DNA from: Rhizobium leguminosarum
Lineage (GTDB): Bacteria; Pseudomonadota; Alphaproteobacteria; Rhizobiales; Rhizobiaceae
Assembly (NCBI RefSeq): GCF_004123835.1
Contig: NZ_MZMU01000002.1
Location: 124,001 to 188,000 of the forward strand
Direction of reading: 5' to 3'
DNA length: 64,000 nucleotides
Under the pieces are notes generated by a model. The model was not told where the DNA came from. It saw only the letters and a list, made by a program, of their open reading frames with translations, and made no database searches. Positions 16,490 through 24,779 of the stretch are shown piece by piece. The first letter of the stretch is position 1. Each line of letters starts with the position of its first letter. The translations under genes were made by a program, and so were the position numbers.

Positions 16490-17539
16490 TCATGGCCTAC
16501 CCCTTAGGCCACCTCCCACCCGGTCCAACGCTGGAAGTTCGATACGAAGGGAGAGACCATCGTCGCGCCAGTCGCGGGTGATCGTGCCCCCGAGTTGCCT
16601 TTCGATGACCGCACTGATGAGGACGGTACCGAACCCCCGGCCTTGCTGCGTCGGTGTTCGGGATAGCCCGCGTTCCGTCCAGTCGAGGATCAGGCCGCTT
16701 CCCTCCTGCTGCCACGCTATGTCCAGCCAGCCCCCACCGTGCGAAAGTGCGCCGTGAACTGCCGCGTTCGCCGCAAGTTCGTGGAGTGCCAGACCGATTG
16801 GCTGGACCGAAGGTGCCGGAATCATTACCGCCGGTCCGGCGGCCGTTACGCTATCGAGACCGAAGACGCCGATCTGGGTAAGGACGATATTGTCCAGCGC
16901 CACCTGCTTCCATCCGTTTTCGGCCAGCAGCATGTGGGTCCGCGCCAACGCTTGGACGCGTTGCTGGACGGACGCGGAGTATGCCTCGACGCTGTCGGTC
17001 TTCGACAGACGGACGACGCTGTCAACGATGGCGAGAACGTTCTTGGTCCGATGGTCGACTTCCAGAAGCAGCCGGTGTTCCGCTTCCTCTAGCGTTTGGA
17101 TACGCCGATGTTCCGTCACGTCGATCTGCGAGGCGAAATAGTAAGCCACCATGCCATCGTCGTCCCGAAGGGCGCTTATATGAAGCTGGTTCCAGAACGG
17201 AGTGCCGTCCTTCTTGTAGTTCAGGATTTCGATCGTGGCGTCGCGGTGTTGCGCGATCGCGGCTCGGATCTCCGCGACGGTGGTTCGGGATGTCGCCTCG
17301 CCTTGAAGAAAGCGGCAGTTCCGACCGACGACCTCGTCGGCGGAATAGCCCGTCAGGTTCAGGAAGGACTCATTCGCGAGCACGATCGGGAGATCGGGTT
17401 GGCGGGCGTCGGTTACGACGATAGGCATCCGGGTTCGTTCGAACGCGAACGAGGCGAGTTCCTTGCGGTCGGCCATCCCCTGCGCGGATGCGGCGGCAGG
17501 CCGGTCGCCGTGAATGTTGGAAGCTTCTACGTTGGACAA
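16490..17539 (-). CDS. LOV-domain HWE histidine kinase (blue-light sensor)
   Basis: Residues 28-145 form a LOV domain with the flavin-adduct motif GRNCRFLQ (C75) and the later strands NYKKDGTPFWNQLHIS and FASQIDVTEHRR. The kinase core is of the HWE type: phosphoacceptor H163 in LEVDHRTKNVLAIVD, N-box ALHELAANAAVHGAL, and WTE in ILDWTERGL. Proteins with this layout bind FMN and autophosphorylate on blue light, as shown for the Brucella LOV-HK. The protein is soluble and 349 residues long. A single-domain response regulator is transcribed divergently 138 bases away and is the natural candidate partner. Confidence 0.92.
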   Translation of the reverse strand: MSNVEASNIHGDRPAAASAQGMADRKELASFAFERTRMPIVVTDARQPDLPIVLANESFLNLTGYSADEVVGRNCRFLQGEATSRTTVAEIRAAIAQHRDATIEILNYKKDGTPFWNQLHISALRDDDGMVAYYFASQIDVTEHRRIQTLEEAEHRLLLEVDHRTKNVLAIVDSVVRLSKTDSVEAYSASVQQRVQALARTHMLLAENGWKQVALDNIVLTQIGVFGLDSVTAAGPAVMIPAPSVQPIGLALHELAANAAVHGALSHGGGWLDIAWQQEGSGLILDWTERGLSRTPTQQGRGFGTVLISAVIERQLGGTITRDWRDDGLSLRIELPALDRVGGGLRGRP

Positions 17540-17677
17540 TGGCGCACCTTCGGAGTCTCATACGGCGGAAGAACGTCCGTAAACGCTTGAAGTTGCAGCG
17601 CTGCCGAGAGCTTGTAGCGGAAACGTCACTTGTCCCGCCGTACATCGAGAGCTACGGTCGGGAAAAGGATTTCGAGA

Positions 17678-18049
17678 ATGAAGCTTGGGCGGGTGCTCGT
17701 TGTCGAAGACGAGCCATTCATCGCGTTGGACCTGGAGGCGATGCTGGAGGAATTCGGCGCGACGTCCGTTTTCTCAGTCGACTCCCGTACAGACGCTCTT
17801 CAATGGCTTGCCACGAACATTCCAGATGTCGCGATCGTCGATCCACACGTGAACGACGGCATCTGCACGGATGTGGTCGAGGTCCTGACAGCCGCGCATG
17901 TGCCGTTCGTCGTCTACTCGGGGGCGGAGGTCGACGAAGGCGACGCCGAAGCTTTCTCGCACGGGGAATGGCTGTCGAAACCGACGATGCCGGAGATGCT
18001 GAGGGACACGCTCGGGCGTTCCATCGGCCGCAGACGGTTGCAGGACTGA
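17678..18049 (+). CDS. Single-domain response regulator
   Basis: The protein of 123 residues is a lone receiver domain. It has the acidic pocket VVEDEP (E10, D11), phosphoacceptor D55 in VAIVDPH, a serine in VVYSG and the conserved lysine in WLSKP. No output domain follows. Stand-alone receivers of this kind act as phosphate shuttles for HWE kinases in Rhizobiales. ATG 17678 gives the canonical receiver start; the frame extends upstream to 17630. It is divergent from the LOV kinase. Confidence 0.88.
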   Translation: MKLGRVLVVEDEPFIALDLEAMLEEFGATSVFSVDSRTDALQWLATNIPDVAIVDPHVNDGICTDVVEVLTAAHVPFVVYSGAEVDEGDAEAFSHGEWLSKPTMPEMLRDTLGRSIGRRRLQD

Positions 18050-18200
18050 TCGGCCCTCCTCAGTCCTCGATCTCGAAGACCGCCGCGTTGTCCTGCACTT
18101 CCCTCAGGCCTTTCTCTACCATTTCACGCTGAACCTGACCTTCGCCCCGATGGCGTTACTGTCGCCGGTGCGATTTCGCCCCGGCCATTTTTATTTGCTC

Positions 18201-18419
18201 TCATGGAAATGCGCCAGGCCATTCGATCGACGGTTCCTCGGCCTCGGAGCCTGGACGATCTTCGGCTGGATCGGGATCGCGCTCGTAGGCGGTTCGAAGG
18301 TTGGCAATCTCCTTGACGATTGCGTCGTAGACGTCCGACTGCTTCGCACCTTTCACGACGAACGAGTCGACGAAGTCCTCGAGCTGGTCACGAAGCCGGT
18401 CTTTCCAGTTGCCGCTCAT
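18201..18419 (-). CDS. Small acidic protein, coupled to the upstream proline-rich gene
   Basis: The 72-residue protein starts MSGNWKDRLRDQLEDFVDSF and has a helical N-terminal part and an acidic, proline-containing C-terminal tail (AEDRPGSEAEEPSIEWPG). Its ATG overlaps the upstream stop in the string ATGA, so translation is coupled. No family is known to me. It should be controlled by the exact stress promoter candidate at 18653-18677. Confidence 0.55.
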   Translation of the reverse strand: MSGNWKDRLRDQLEDFVDSFVVKGAKQSDVYDAIVKEIANLRTAYERDPDPAEDRPGSEAEEPSIEWPGAFP

Positions 18420-18628
18420 CTTTGATCCTCTGGCTGAAGGCGGACGACCTGGCGAAGCATTCCCCAAGTCGGGCAATGGGAAGACGTCCTGCTGGTGGGC
18501 GCGGCGCCCTCGTCCGGTTCAAGATCGGGGTGCGGTTCTTCGCCCGGAATGCGATCGGGATCGGGCGGTGGATTGTCGAGCGGCGGCACGGATGGTGGCG
18601 GCACGATCGGTTCAAAGGGAACTGACAT
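18416..18628 (-). CDS. Small proline-rich protein
   Basis: The 70-residue protein starts MSVPFEPIVPPPSVPPLDNP; about a quarter of its first 40 residues are proline, so it is probably unstructured. It is the first gene of a two-gene unit with ATGA overlap. An exact GGAAC-N16-CGTT promoter candidate lies 25 bases upstream of its ATG. Similar short proline-rich proteins appear in rhizobial stress regulons without a known role. Confidence 0.5.
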   Translation of the reverse strand: MSVPFEPIVPPPSVPPLDNPPPDPDRIPGEEPHPDLEPDEGAAPTSRTSSHCPTWGMLRQVVRLQPEDQR

Positions 18629-18652
18629 TTGGCATCCTCCTCGTCGTTTGAG

Positions 18653-18677
18653 AACGCGGGGAATGCCGGCAAGTTCC
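18653..18677 (-). promoter_or_regulatory. Exact EcfG-type promoter candidate
   Basis: On the minus strand GGAAC (18677-18673), a 16-base spacer and CGTT (18656-18653) match the general-stress consensus exactly. The -10 element is 25 bases from the ATG at 18628. Confidence 0.65.
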
Positions 18678-18745
18678 GGGATGGCCGAGGACCTCCTTCG
18701 ATCAGTGGAAGTTCCGGCTTTTCACCATCAAGGTATCGATGTGCT

Positions 18746-18810
18746 CATCTCGCGTATGTCGTCTCGCTCCAGGTCCCGCCCTCCGTCGGATTACTTCACC
18801 AGCAGTGTCA
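18746..18810 (-). repeat. Partial duplication of the virB11 3' region
   Basis: These 65 bases align without gaps to 18969-19033 inside virB11 with a handful of mismatches (for example CGCTCCAGGTCCCG is shared). The copy sits just downstream of the virB11 stop in the same orientation and has lost its reading context. It is a decayed tandem duplication or a recombination scar. Confidence 0.7.
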
Positions 18811-18833
18811 ATGGCGTGGTGGGAACCCCGGCG

Positions 18834-19874
18834 TTAGCAGTTTCGGCGATCCCTGCGAGCAGCATCGACGATCTTGGTTCCCACGGCGGCTCGATAGTAG
18901 ATCTCGGTCACCCGAAACCGACCATCGATGCGTTTGCACTGGACGATGACGTCGATCGCGATCTCCAGCATTTCGCGGATGTCGTTTCGCTCCAGGTCCC
19001 GTCCGCCGTCGGATTCCTTCACCAGCAGTGTCAGCTGTTCGAATGCAAGCCTGGCCGAGTCGGCATGCACGGTGGTGATCGAACCCGGATGACCTGAGTT
19101 CACATTGCGAATGTAGTAGAACGCGGTCCCGTCGCGCAGTTCCTGCAGAAGGATGCGATCCGGTCGCATACGAAGACAGGATTCGAGCAGATCCTTCGCC
19201 CCGACCTTCGCCAACCCTTGGCCGCCCTTGGAATAGAAGAGGCGGACATGGTTCGGTTGCGGGATGACGAGTTCGGGCGTGTCTTCGATCGAGATGATAC
19301 GCTCGCTCGAGGGGATGTGGCGGATCAACGCTTTCGAAAGCGTTGTCTTGCCAGAGCCGGTCGCCCCGGAGATGATGATGTTCTTGCGCGCGTAGACGGC
19401 CTCTCGAAGAAATGCCTGGTATGACCCGGTTCGATGGAGGTCCAGAAGCCTACGGTCGATTGCAGAGACGTCCGCTTCTTCCCTTGCCACGTCGGCGAAC
19501 AAGCCATCTTGATCAAGATCGTTCAGGCTCAGCGACACCGACGACGGCTTTCTGATGGTGATGCTGACCGTTCCCTTCGTCGTCGCCGGCGGGATCACGA
19601 TCTGAATCCGCTCGTCGCCCGGCAGGGTCGCAGAAAGGATGGGCCGGGTTTCGTCGATCGACTGGTTGGAATAGCTGGCGACAGCCCTCGCGAGGCGCAT
19701 CAGCTTGTCGAATGACAGCTCTGGCAGATCATGGATCTGCCACCCAGCCGTACCCTCGGTGACCACTTGGGTCGGCCAGTTGATGATGACCTCGTAAAGC
19801 GACTTGTCGCGCAGGAAGGGCGACAGCGGTGCCAGCAACTCGCGCACGACGCCAGAGTCGGCTCCCTCTGTCAT
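18834..19874 (-). CDS. virB11: VirB11 type IV secretion ATPase
   Basis: The protein of 346 residues has the N-terminal domain of the VirB11/TrbB family, then a Walker A motif ISGATGSGKTTLSKA near 168-180, an Asp/Glu box (IISIEDTPEL) and a His box (GHPGSITTVHAD). It forms the hexameric cytoplasmic ATPase that energises pilus assembly and substrate transfer with VirB4. ATG 19874, 8 bases after the virB10 stop, is preferred over the longer frame. It is the last gene of the operon. Two partial copies of its 3' half exist at 18746-18810 and 6170-6203. Confidence 0.93.
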   Translation of the reverse strand: MTEGADSGVVRELLAPLSPFLRDKSLYEVIINWPTQVVTEGTAGWQIHDLPELSFDKLMRLARAVASYSNQSIDETRPILSATLPGDERIQIVIPPATTKGTVSITIRKPSSVSLSLNDLDQDGLFADVAREEADVSAIDRRLLDLHRTGSYQAFLREAVYARKNIIISGATGSGKTTLSKALIRHIPSSERIISIEDTPELVIPQPNHVRLFYSKGGQGLAKVGAKDLLESCLRMRPDRILLQELRDGTAFYYIRNVNSGHPGSITTVHADSARLAFEQLTLLVKESDGGRDLERNDIREMLEIAIDVIVQCKRIDGRFRVTEIYYRAAVGTKIVDAARRDRRNC

Positions 19875-19881
19875 GGCGGGG

Positions 19882-21054
19882 CTACTTCGTGACCAGGGTC
19901 GATGCTTGACGGAAGTCGCCAAGAACCGCTCGATCGTAGATGCGGTTGCGCGGTTCCGTCACGCGAAGCCGATAGACGCTCGAGAAGTCGAGATCACGGG
20001 CCACGAAGATCGAAACCAGCTCTCCCTGATGCTTCAACAGGGTCGGCGGAATGTTGATCGACTGCTCGACGGCGATGGTCGCGGCCTGCTTGCCGGCGCT
20101 CGTCGTGTTGTCTGCCTCGATATCGCTATCCTGCAACTGGCTGTTGGCATAGGAGGTCGCGTCGCCGACGATCGACAACAGGATCGCGCTGCCGAAACGC
20201 TCCCACCAATGGCTATCGACATCCCCGTCGACACCGGCACGCCCGAGGGCATCGGTTGCCGGCGACGCCAGGGTGATGATCACCCCCGTCGGCGTCTTTG
20301 CCCGGTTCCAGAGAACAAACAGGCGCTTCTGACCGCGGCGAAGGCCGCCACGATATTCCCCGACGACCTGCGTGCCCTTCTCCATCAGCACGACCCGGCC
20401 GTTATCCGACAGGACATCGCGGTTGATGACACAGCTCGTGAATCCTGCTTGGTCGGAGGAGAGTGCTGTCTCCAGGACGCACGGAATGGAGGTGCCCATG
20501 GCAACAATGAAATCCCGATTGCCAAGCGTGCCGGCCCGCGAGCCCTGCAGCTGTGTCGGCGTCAGCATCCGGTTGAAGCGCAGGTCCTCGTTTTCCGCCT
20601 GGCCACCGAGACCGCCCTGATTGTTCCCGAGCGGAACGTAGGTCGAACTGGCATCGGTGCTGGCACCCTGGTCTCGAGGATGAGGCTGTGGAGATTTTTC
20701 TCCACCATAGGCGATGACCGGCGCGCGGCGGGCGGCGTCGAGAAGCTTCTCATCCTCGCCCGCCTGCTCGGGCATTCCGGGCGTCGGCAGGAGCGTTTCC
20801 GGCGGCGTGGCGACCGGTTGCACCGGCTCCTTCGCCGGCTCGAAATCGGATGTCTGCCGGATGACGACGCGTTCGGGCTGGACCCCGTCGGCGAGCTTCT
20901 CCTGGCCGCGCATCGACCAGAGCGCAAAGCCGACGAAGGCGATGATTGCCAGCGCCACCACACCACGTCTCACCGTCGGGTTGTTCTCGAGGCCCCGACC
21001 CGTGGTCGTTTCGGCGCGCTCACCAGGAATGTGGGTGCTGTCTTCCTCGGCCAT
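19882..21054 (-). CDS. virB10: VirB10 type IV secretion core complex protein
   Basis: The protein of 390 residues has one inner-membrane helix at about 32-50 (VVALAIIAFVGFALW), a proline-rich periplasmic linker (PAKEPVQPVATPPETLLPTP) and the C-terminal TrbI/VirB10 domain (ALSSDQAGFTSCVINRDVLS, EYRGGLRRGQKRLFVLW). VirB10 spans both membranes and gates the outer-membrane channel with VirB7 and VirB9. It lies 9 bases downstream of virB9 and 8 bases upstream of virB11. Confidence 0.93.
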   Translation of the reverse strand: MAEEDSTHIPGERAETTTGRGLENNPTVRRGVVALAIIAFVGFALWSMRGQEKLADGVQPERVVIRQTSDFEPAKEPVQPVATPPETLLPTPGMPEQAGEDEKLLDAARRAPVIAYGGEKSPQPHPRDQGASTDASSTYVPLGNNQGGLGGQAENEDLRFNRMLTPTQLQGSRAGTLGNRDFIVAMGTSIPCVLETALSSDQAGFTSCVINRDVLSDNGRVVLMEKGTQVVGEYRGGLRRGQKRLFVLWNRAKTPTGVIITLASPATDALGRAGVDGDVDSHWWERFGSAILLSIVGDATSYANSQLQDSDIEADNTTSAGKQAATIAVEQSINIPPTLLKHQGELVSIFVARDLDFSSVYRLRVTEPRNRIYDRAVLGDFRQASTLVTK

Positions 21055-21063
21055 GACGTCCTC

Positions 21064-21921
21064 CTATTGTCCTGTCGCAGCCTGCGTCTTCACAACACGC
21101 TCGACCGAGGGTGATGTCGTATTGGTGTCGGGATTGATGCCGATACGATCATAGGCCTCGTTGAAGACGCAGAGGACGTCGCCTCCCCTGCGCAGGATGA
21201 ACTTGCGGCTGATCGCGTGCACCAGCACCAGATTGTTCTCGACCGACTTCGGCACGAGGCTCTCGCTGCCGTCGGAATTTTCCATGTAGATCGCCGGCAT
21301 TTCCTGGTTACCGGCAAAGGCGAAGGTTGTGACCTTACCGTTGTCGTAGACCGCCTGCGGTTCAAGTGCTGCCGAGCCTTGCGCCGAATAGCGCCAGTTG
21401 CGTGGCCCATAGGCTTCGTGAAGCGCAAGAACCTTGTCCGCTTCGCCGGCCTGAGCTGCTTGCCCGCGAGCAGCGGCATCGAGCCTCCGGCGTTCGGCTT
21501 CGTCGGCGGGATAACGATACTTCACATAGAAGTAGGTGTTCTGCCCGGCCTCGACGGTGCCATCGCGAACTGTGAGCTCCATCTGGTAGCTGCGGGTCGA
21601 TCCGTCCCGACGGGTCGTCACGACCGAGATGTTGGTCACCGGCTGGTTTTCGCGGGGCTTCAGAAACAGGATGTTGCCGGCAGGCGCCACTTCCCATGCG
21701 ACGCTGTTGCCGAGCGCCACATGGGCGATTTCCTCGTCGGCGGCGAACTCTATCTGCACCGAGGACCGCAAGGTGCCGACGATCTTCGTGATGTTGTAGG
21801 GCTGGTAGTCGATGAAACGGACGCGGCTATCCTGCGATGCGCCGCGCGGGACTTCCAGCGCCAGCGCCGTCGTAGACAGGCTGGCGACCATGGTCAGGGC
21901 GATCAGGAAACGTGGCTTCAA
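21064..21921 (-). CDS. virB9: VirB9 type IV secretion outer core protein
   Basis: The product has a signal peptide (RFLIALTMVASLSTTALAL) and the VirB9/CagX fold in two parts (DSRVRFIDYQPYNITKIVG, and a C-terminal beta domain with NWRYSAQGSAALEPQAVYDN). A TTG at 21921 is chosen because it overlaps the virB8 stop in TTGA and directly precedes the signal peptide; the longer upstream frame lies inside virB8. VirB9 forms the outer-membrane ring with VirB7 and VirB10. Length (285 residues) is normal. Confidence 0.9.
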   Translation of the reverse strand: MKPRFLIALTMVASLSTTALALEVPRGASQDSRVRFIDYQPYNITKIVGTLRSSVQIEFAADEEIAHVALGNSVAWEVAPAGNILFLKPRENQPVTNISVVTTRRDGSTRSYQMELTVRDGTVEAGQNTYFYVKYRYPADEAERRRLDAAARGQAAQAGEADKVLALHEAYGPRNWRYSAQGSAALEPQAVYDNGKVTTFAFAGNQEMPAIYMENSDGSESLVPKSVENNLVLVHAISRKFILRRGGDVLCVFNEAYDRIGINPDTNTTSPSVERVVKTQAATGQ

Positions 21922-22589
21922 TTGATGGCCTCCGGATCGGCCCGATATTCGCTGACGGCGAAACCAAGCGGATTGGTCAGTCGGTCGGTCGAGGACATCG
22001 GGGCGTTGACATAGGAGAAAGTGAGCGTCGCGACCCAATGGGTGGTCCTGACGTCGTCACCGCGGGTGACGGTTCTGATATAGCGCACCGAGGCCACATT
22101 GGCGTTGATCAGCGAGATCGAGACGACATTGATGCGTGACGTCGCGCCGCGGCCATAGATATTCTGTGGAGAGTCCGGATTGCCGCCTCGATAGATCGCC
22201 GCGAAACGCGTCTGTTCCGGCTGGGTCGAGAGCAGGGCGACGGTGCGAAAATTCTCCTCGGCCTCGCTCCAGACATAGGCTTCCCGCGCACGAACATACT
22301 TGGCGGCGAAGTACTTGGTCACCGCCTCGTCATAGGAGCCGGCAGTCGAGGTCAGCGCCGAGACGACGTCGACGATGCCGGTCGAATTGTCGACCCGAAC
22401 GACGAAAGGTTCGACCGTCTTCAAAGGCGTGAGGCCGGCAACGGCGAAGATCGAGGTCGCGGCAAGCACGCTTGCTGCGATCGCGATGGACCAGGCGATG
22501 CGCGCCGACCGCTCCACCTGGACCAGCCGATCCTGGTCGAAGCGGCGCGCCTTTTCGAAATAGCTCTTCAGACTGTCCGTACTCACCAT
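21918..22589 (-). CDS. virB8: VirB8 type IV secretion inner membrane protein
   Basis: The protein of 223 residues has a short cytoplasmic N-terminus, one membrane helix near 32-52 (AWSIAIAASVLAATSIFAVA) and the periplasmic VirB8 domain (TVEPFVVRVDNSTGIVDVV, YVRAREAYVWSEAEENFRTV). GGAGGGG lies 5 bases upstream of ATG 22589, which decides the start. VirB8 nucleates assembly and contacts VirB9 and VirB10. The gene overlaps virB9 by 4 bases. Confidence 0.93.
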   Translation of the reverse strand: MVSTDSLKSYFEKARRFDQDRLVQVERSARIAWSIAIAASVLAATSIFAVAGLTPLKTVEPFVVRVDNSTGIVDVVSALTSTAGSYDEAVTKYFAAKYVRAREAYVWSEAEENFRTVALLSTQPEQTRFAAIYRGGNPDSPQNIYGRGATSRINVVSISLINANVASVRYIRTVTRGDDVRTTHWVATLTFSYVNAPMSSTDRLTNPLGFAVSEYRADPEAIN

Positions 22590-22590
22590 C

Positions 22591-22875
22591 TCACCCCTCC
22601 TGGCACGGCCGATAGGAACCCGCGGCATCGAAATGCGCGAAGGCGACAGGTTTCTCCGTCAGCGGCTCTTCGCCATAGGAAGACACCTGGCCGGTCGCCG
22701 TCGCCGGGACAGCGTCGGAGCCGCTTTGCTTGGCGGGCTTTTTATCCTCCCACTGCCACATGGCGCGGTTGAGCGGCCGGCGCGAATAGCCATCGCATCT
22801 GGGCAAAGGGTGGGACTTCGAAGCGCAGCCGGTGAGCTCCATGGCAAGGAGGAGCGAGACGATAAGGCGGATCAT
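22591..22875 (-). CDS. virB7: VirB7-like lipoprotein
   Basis: The 94-residue protein starts MIRLIVSLLLAMELTGCASK, a lipoprotein signal with lipobox LTGC (C17). The mature part is longer than the classical VirB7 but sits exactly where virB7 belongs, between virB6 and virB8, and ends just before the virB8 start. Such lipoproteins anchor the VirB9 ring in the outer membrane. The symbol rests on position and lipobox, not on sequence identity. Confidence 0.7.
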   Translation of the reverse strand: MIRLIVSLLLAMELTGCASKSHPLPRCDGYSRRPLNRAMWQWEDKKPAKQSGSDAVPATATGQVSSYGEEPLTEKPVAFAHFDAAGSYRPCQEG

Positions 22876-22927
22876 TGGATTGCAAACCTCTGAAACGTTT
22901 GTAGTGGAGAAGTCGTCATCAGGCCCC

Positions 22928-23848
22928 TCAAGATCTGAGGCGGCGGCCGACGAAACGGGCGCCTCGTCCGACCGCTCTGGTACTATACGAGGCGGCCCAG
23001 GCGAGCGTGCTTTCGTGGGCATCTCGGCCGGCACCGTAGCCGTAGGTCAGCGACGCCCCGCCCGCGGCGAGTGCGGAGGCAATACCGGGCAGCTGGTAGA
23101 AGACGTAAAGGGCGGCAAGGCAGATGGCGCAAAGGGCGACCGGACGCATCATGACATCCGTGTAGCTTTCGATTGCCGTGAAGGTCGTGTCGATACAGCT
23201 GATCAGCAGTGAACCGATCGCGACGACCAGGACCTGGAGAATGACGAAATTGGCGAGCTGACCGATCCAGGATTCGGTAAAACGACGGGTGGACTGAAAC
23301 ATCGCAAGCGCGACGAAGATCGGGCCGATCGCCAACACGATAGCGAGCGCCAGCCGGGCATAGAGCGAGACGATATAGCCGATCGCCGCCACGGTGAAGC
23401 TCGCGCCGATCGCCATCATCCCGCCGATGCCGTTGACGATGTCGGCGGGCCACGTGGCGCGCGCCCAGATGTCCTGAGCACATTTCTGGCCCTTGTCGAG
23501 CAGGCTGTCGAAGGTAGAGGCACTCGGTGCCGTCCCCGAGTTCAGCGCCTGCGAGATCTCGCGTGGCAGCGTGTCGAAGAAAATGTTGGTGACATAGCTC
23601 TGATATTCGCTGGCGTTGCGAACCAGCATGACGATGATGGCAAGCTTCATCGCCCGAAACGCGAATTCGAGAATGGGCTCCTGGACCGAGCCCCGCAGGA
23701 CAAGGTAGCCATAGAGCACGACGTAGAGCGTCAGCGCCGCGGTGAGCGGGCCGCTAATCCAGCTGGCGATGTTCGAGGTGCCCGACGAGATGAAATTTTC
23801 CAGCGGCGCTTTGAACTGGCCGTCGACGAAGCTGAAGACCTGGTACAT
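22928..23848 (-). CDS. virB6: VirB6 polytopic inner membrane protein
   Basis: The protein of 306 residues has at least six hydrophobic helices (for example PLTAALTLYVVLYGYLVL, LALAIVLAIGPIFVALAM, FVILQVLVVAIGSLLI, LCAICLAALYVFYQLPG), matching the VirB6/TrbL family. VirB6 forms part of the inner-membrane channel for the substrate. It starts 3 bases after the eexN stop and is followed by the lipoprotein gene after 52 bases. Confidence 0.92.
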   Translation of the reverse strand: MYQVFSFVDGQFKAPLENFISSGTSNIASWISGPLTAALTLYVVLYGYLVLRGSVQEPILEFAFRAMKLAIIVMLVRNASEYQSYVTNIFFDTLPREISQALNSGTAPSASTFDSLLDKGQKCAQDIWARATWPADIVNGIGGMMAIGASFTVAAIGYIVSLYARLALAIVLAIGPIFVALAMFQSTRRFTESWIGQLANFVILQVLVVAIGSLLISCIDTTFTAIESYTDVMMRPVALCAICLAALYVFYQLPGIASALAAGGASLTYGYGAGRDAHESTLAWAASYSTRAVGRGARFVGRRLRS

Positions 23849-23851
23849 GGC

Positions 23852-24085
23852 TCAGCCTCCAAGCGCCTTGTTCATGCGTTCAAGCCGCAGCTTCCAGTCC
23901 GCCGCCTCGGCGTTTTGACAATTTGGCGTCTGCCGTAAGGCGCCGGGATTGTTGCGGCATTCACTTATGATCTTCGCCAGCAGGACCTCATCAGCCATCA
24001 GCTCGTCGACGGTATGGATCCTGTCTTCCTCGCCGAAGCAGCCGGAAAGGGTCAGCATGACGATGCCAAGAAGGAGATGTTTCAT
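23852..24085 (-). CDS. eexN: EexN-type entry exclusion lipoprotein
   Basis: The 77-residue protein starts MKHLLLGIVMLTLSGCFGEE, a lipoprotein signal with lipobox LSGC. Its body has two conserved cysteines (SECRNNPGALRQTPNCQNA) and the motif WKLRLERMNKAL. This is the pattern of EexN proteins from IncN-like transfer regions, which stop a cell from receiving a second copy of the same plasmid. Its ATG overlaps the virB5 stop (ATGA). Its presence argues that this secretion system serves conjugation rather than effector delivery. Confidence 0.8.
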   Translation of the reverse strand: MKHLLLGIVMLTLSGCFGEEDRIHTVDELMADEVLLAKIISECRNNPGALRQTPNCQNAEAADWKLRLERMNKALGG

Positions 24086-24765
24086 TTGAGCGCCTCTCCC
24101 ATGGCATCCAGGCGCTTGCGCCAATCCTCGGCCTTGCGCTGGTCGTCGACCTGAACCTGTGTCTGCTGGACCATCTGCAGAGCCTGCATACGCAGCACGT
24201 CGGTTTGCAGAAACGCCGTTTCGGCCTGCAGGCGTGCCTGAAGATCGGCGATATCCTTGGCATCCGCAGCACTGGAGATCTGCTGGCGCAGCTGATCGAT
24301 GCCGTCGATGCGCTTGGTGGCGGCATCGTAGATCTGCTGGCCGAGGCTCATCTGGCCGGCATTTCGGTTCTGGGCGCGCGCCAGTTCCTGCGCGTAGAAG
24401 TCATTGGCATCAGTGCGATAGGTGGAATTATTCTCGAGGAATTTCGAGGCGGAGGTGCCGAAGGCCCCGGTGCCAGATCCTTTGAACAGCCCTTCGATGG
24501 CATTGAAATCCTGCGGCAATGCCTTGCGGATCGAAGGATCGTTCAGCACACCGGCGACATCGGCCATGTTGGTGATCTTGTTCAGCGATGCGTAAAGCTG
24601 CTGCGCCTCCTGAAGTTGTTGATTGAGCGTGTCGAGCTGCGATTTAAGCTGGGTGATGCTTTCGATCTGCTTGGCGATCGCCGTTTCATCGATGACCGGA
24701 ATGCCCTGTGCCGATGCCGTTCCAGCCGGCAGCAGTGCAGCCATCATCACCAGAGTGAATTTCAT
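24082..24765 (-). CDS. virB5: VirB5 minor pilus protein
   Basis: The protein of 227 residues has a signal peptide (MKFTLVMMAALLPAGTASAQ) and a long helical body rich in Gln and Ala (QIESITQLKSQLDTLNQQLQ), typical of VirB5/TraC pilus-tip adhesins. AAGGG lies 6 bases before ATG 24765, which is therefore preferred over in-frame starts at 24783 and 24780. It follows virB4 directly. The tail repeats the WRKRLDAMGEAL pattern also seen at the end of EexN, a noteworthy similarity between the two neighbours. Confidence 0.9.
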   Translation of the reverse strand: MKFTLVMMAALLPAGTASAQGIPVIDETAIAKQIESITQLKSQLDTLNQQLQEAQQLYASLNKITNMADVAGVLNDPSIRKALPQDFNAIEGLFKGSGTGAFGTSASKFLENNSTYRTDANDFYAQELARAQNRNAGQMSLGQQIYDAATKRIDGIDQLRQQISSAADAKDIADLQARLQAETAFLQTDVLRMQALQMVQQTQVQVDDQRKAEDWRKRLDAMGEALK

Positions 24766-24779
24766 TCCGACCCTTTGCA

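Noticed and set aside
19804..21114. Plus-strand open frame of 436 codons opposite virB10 and virB11
   Set aside because: Shadow frame without ribosome site or known domain.
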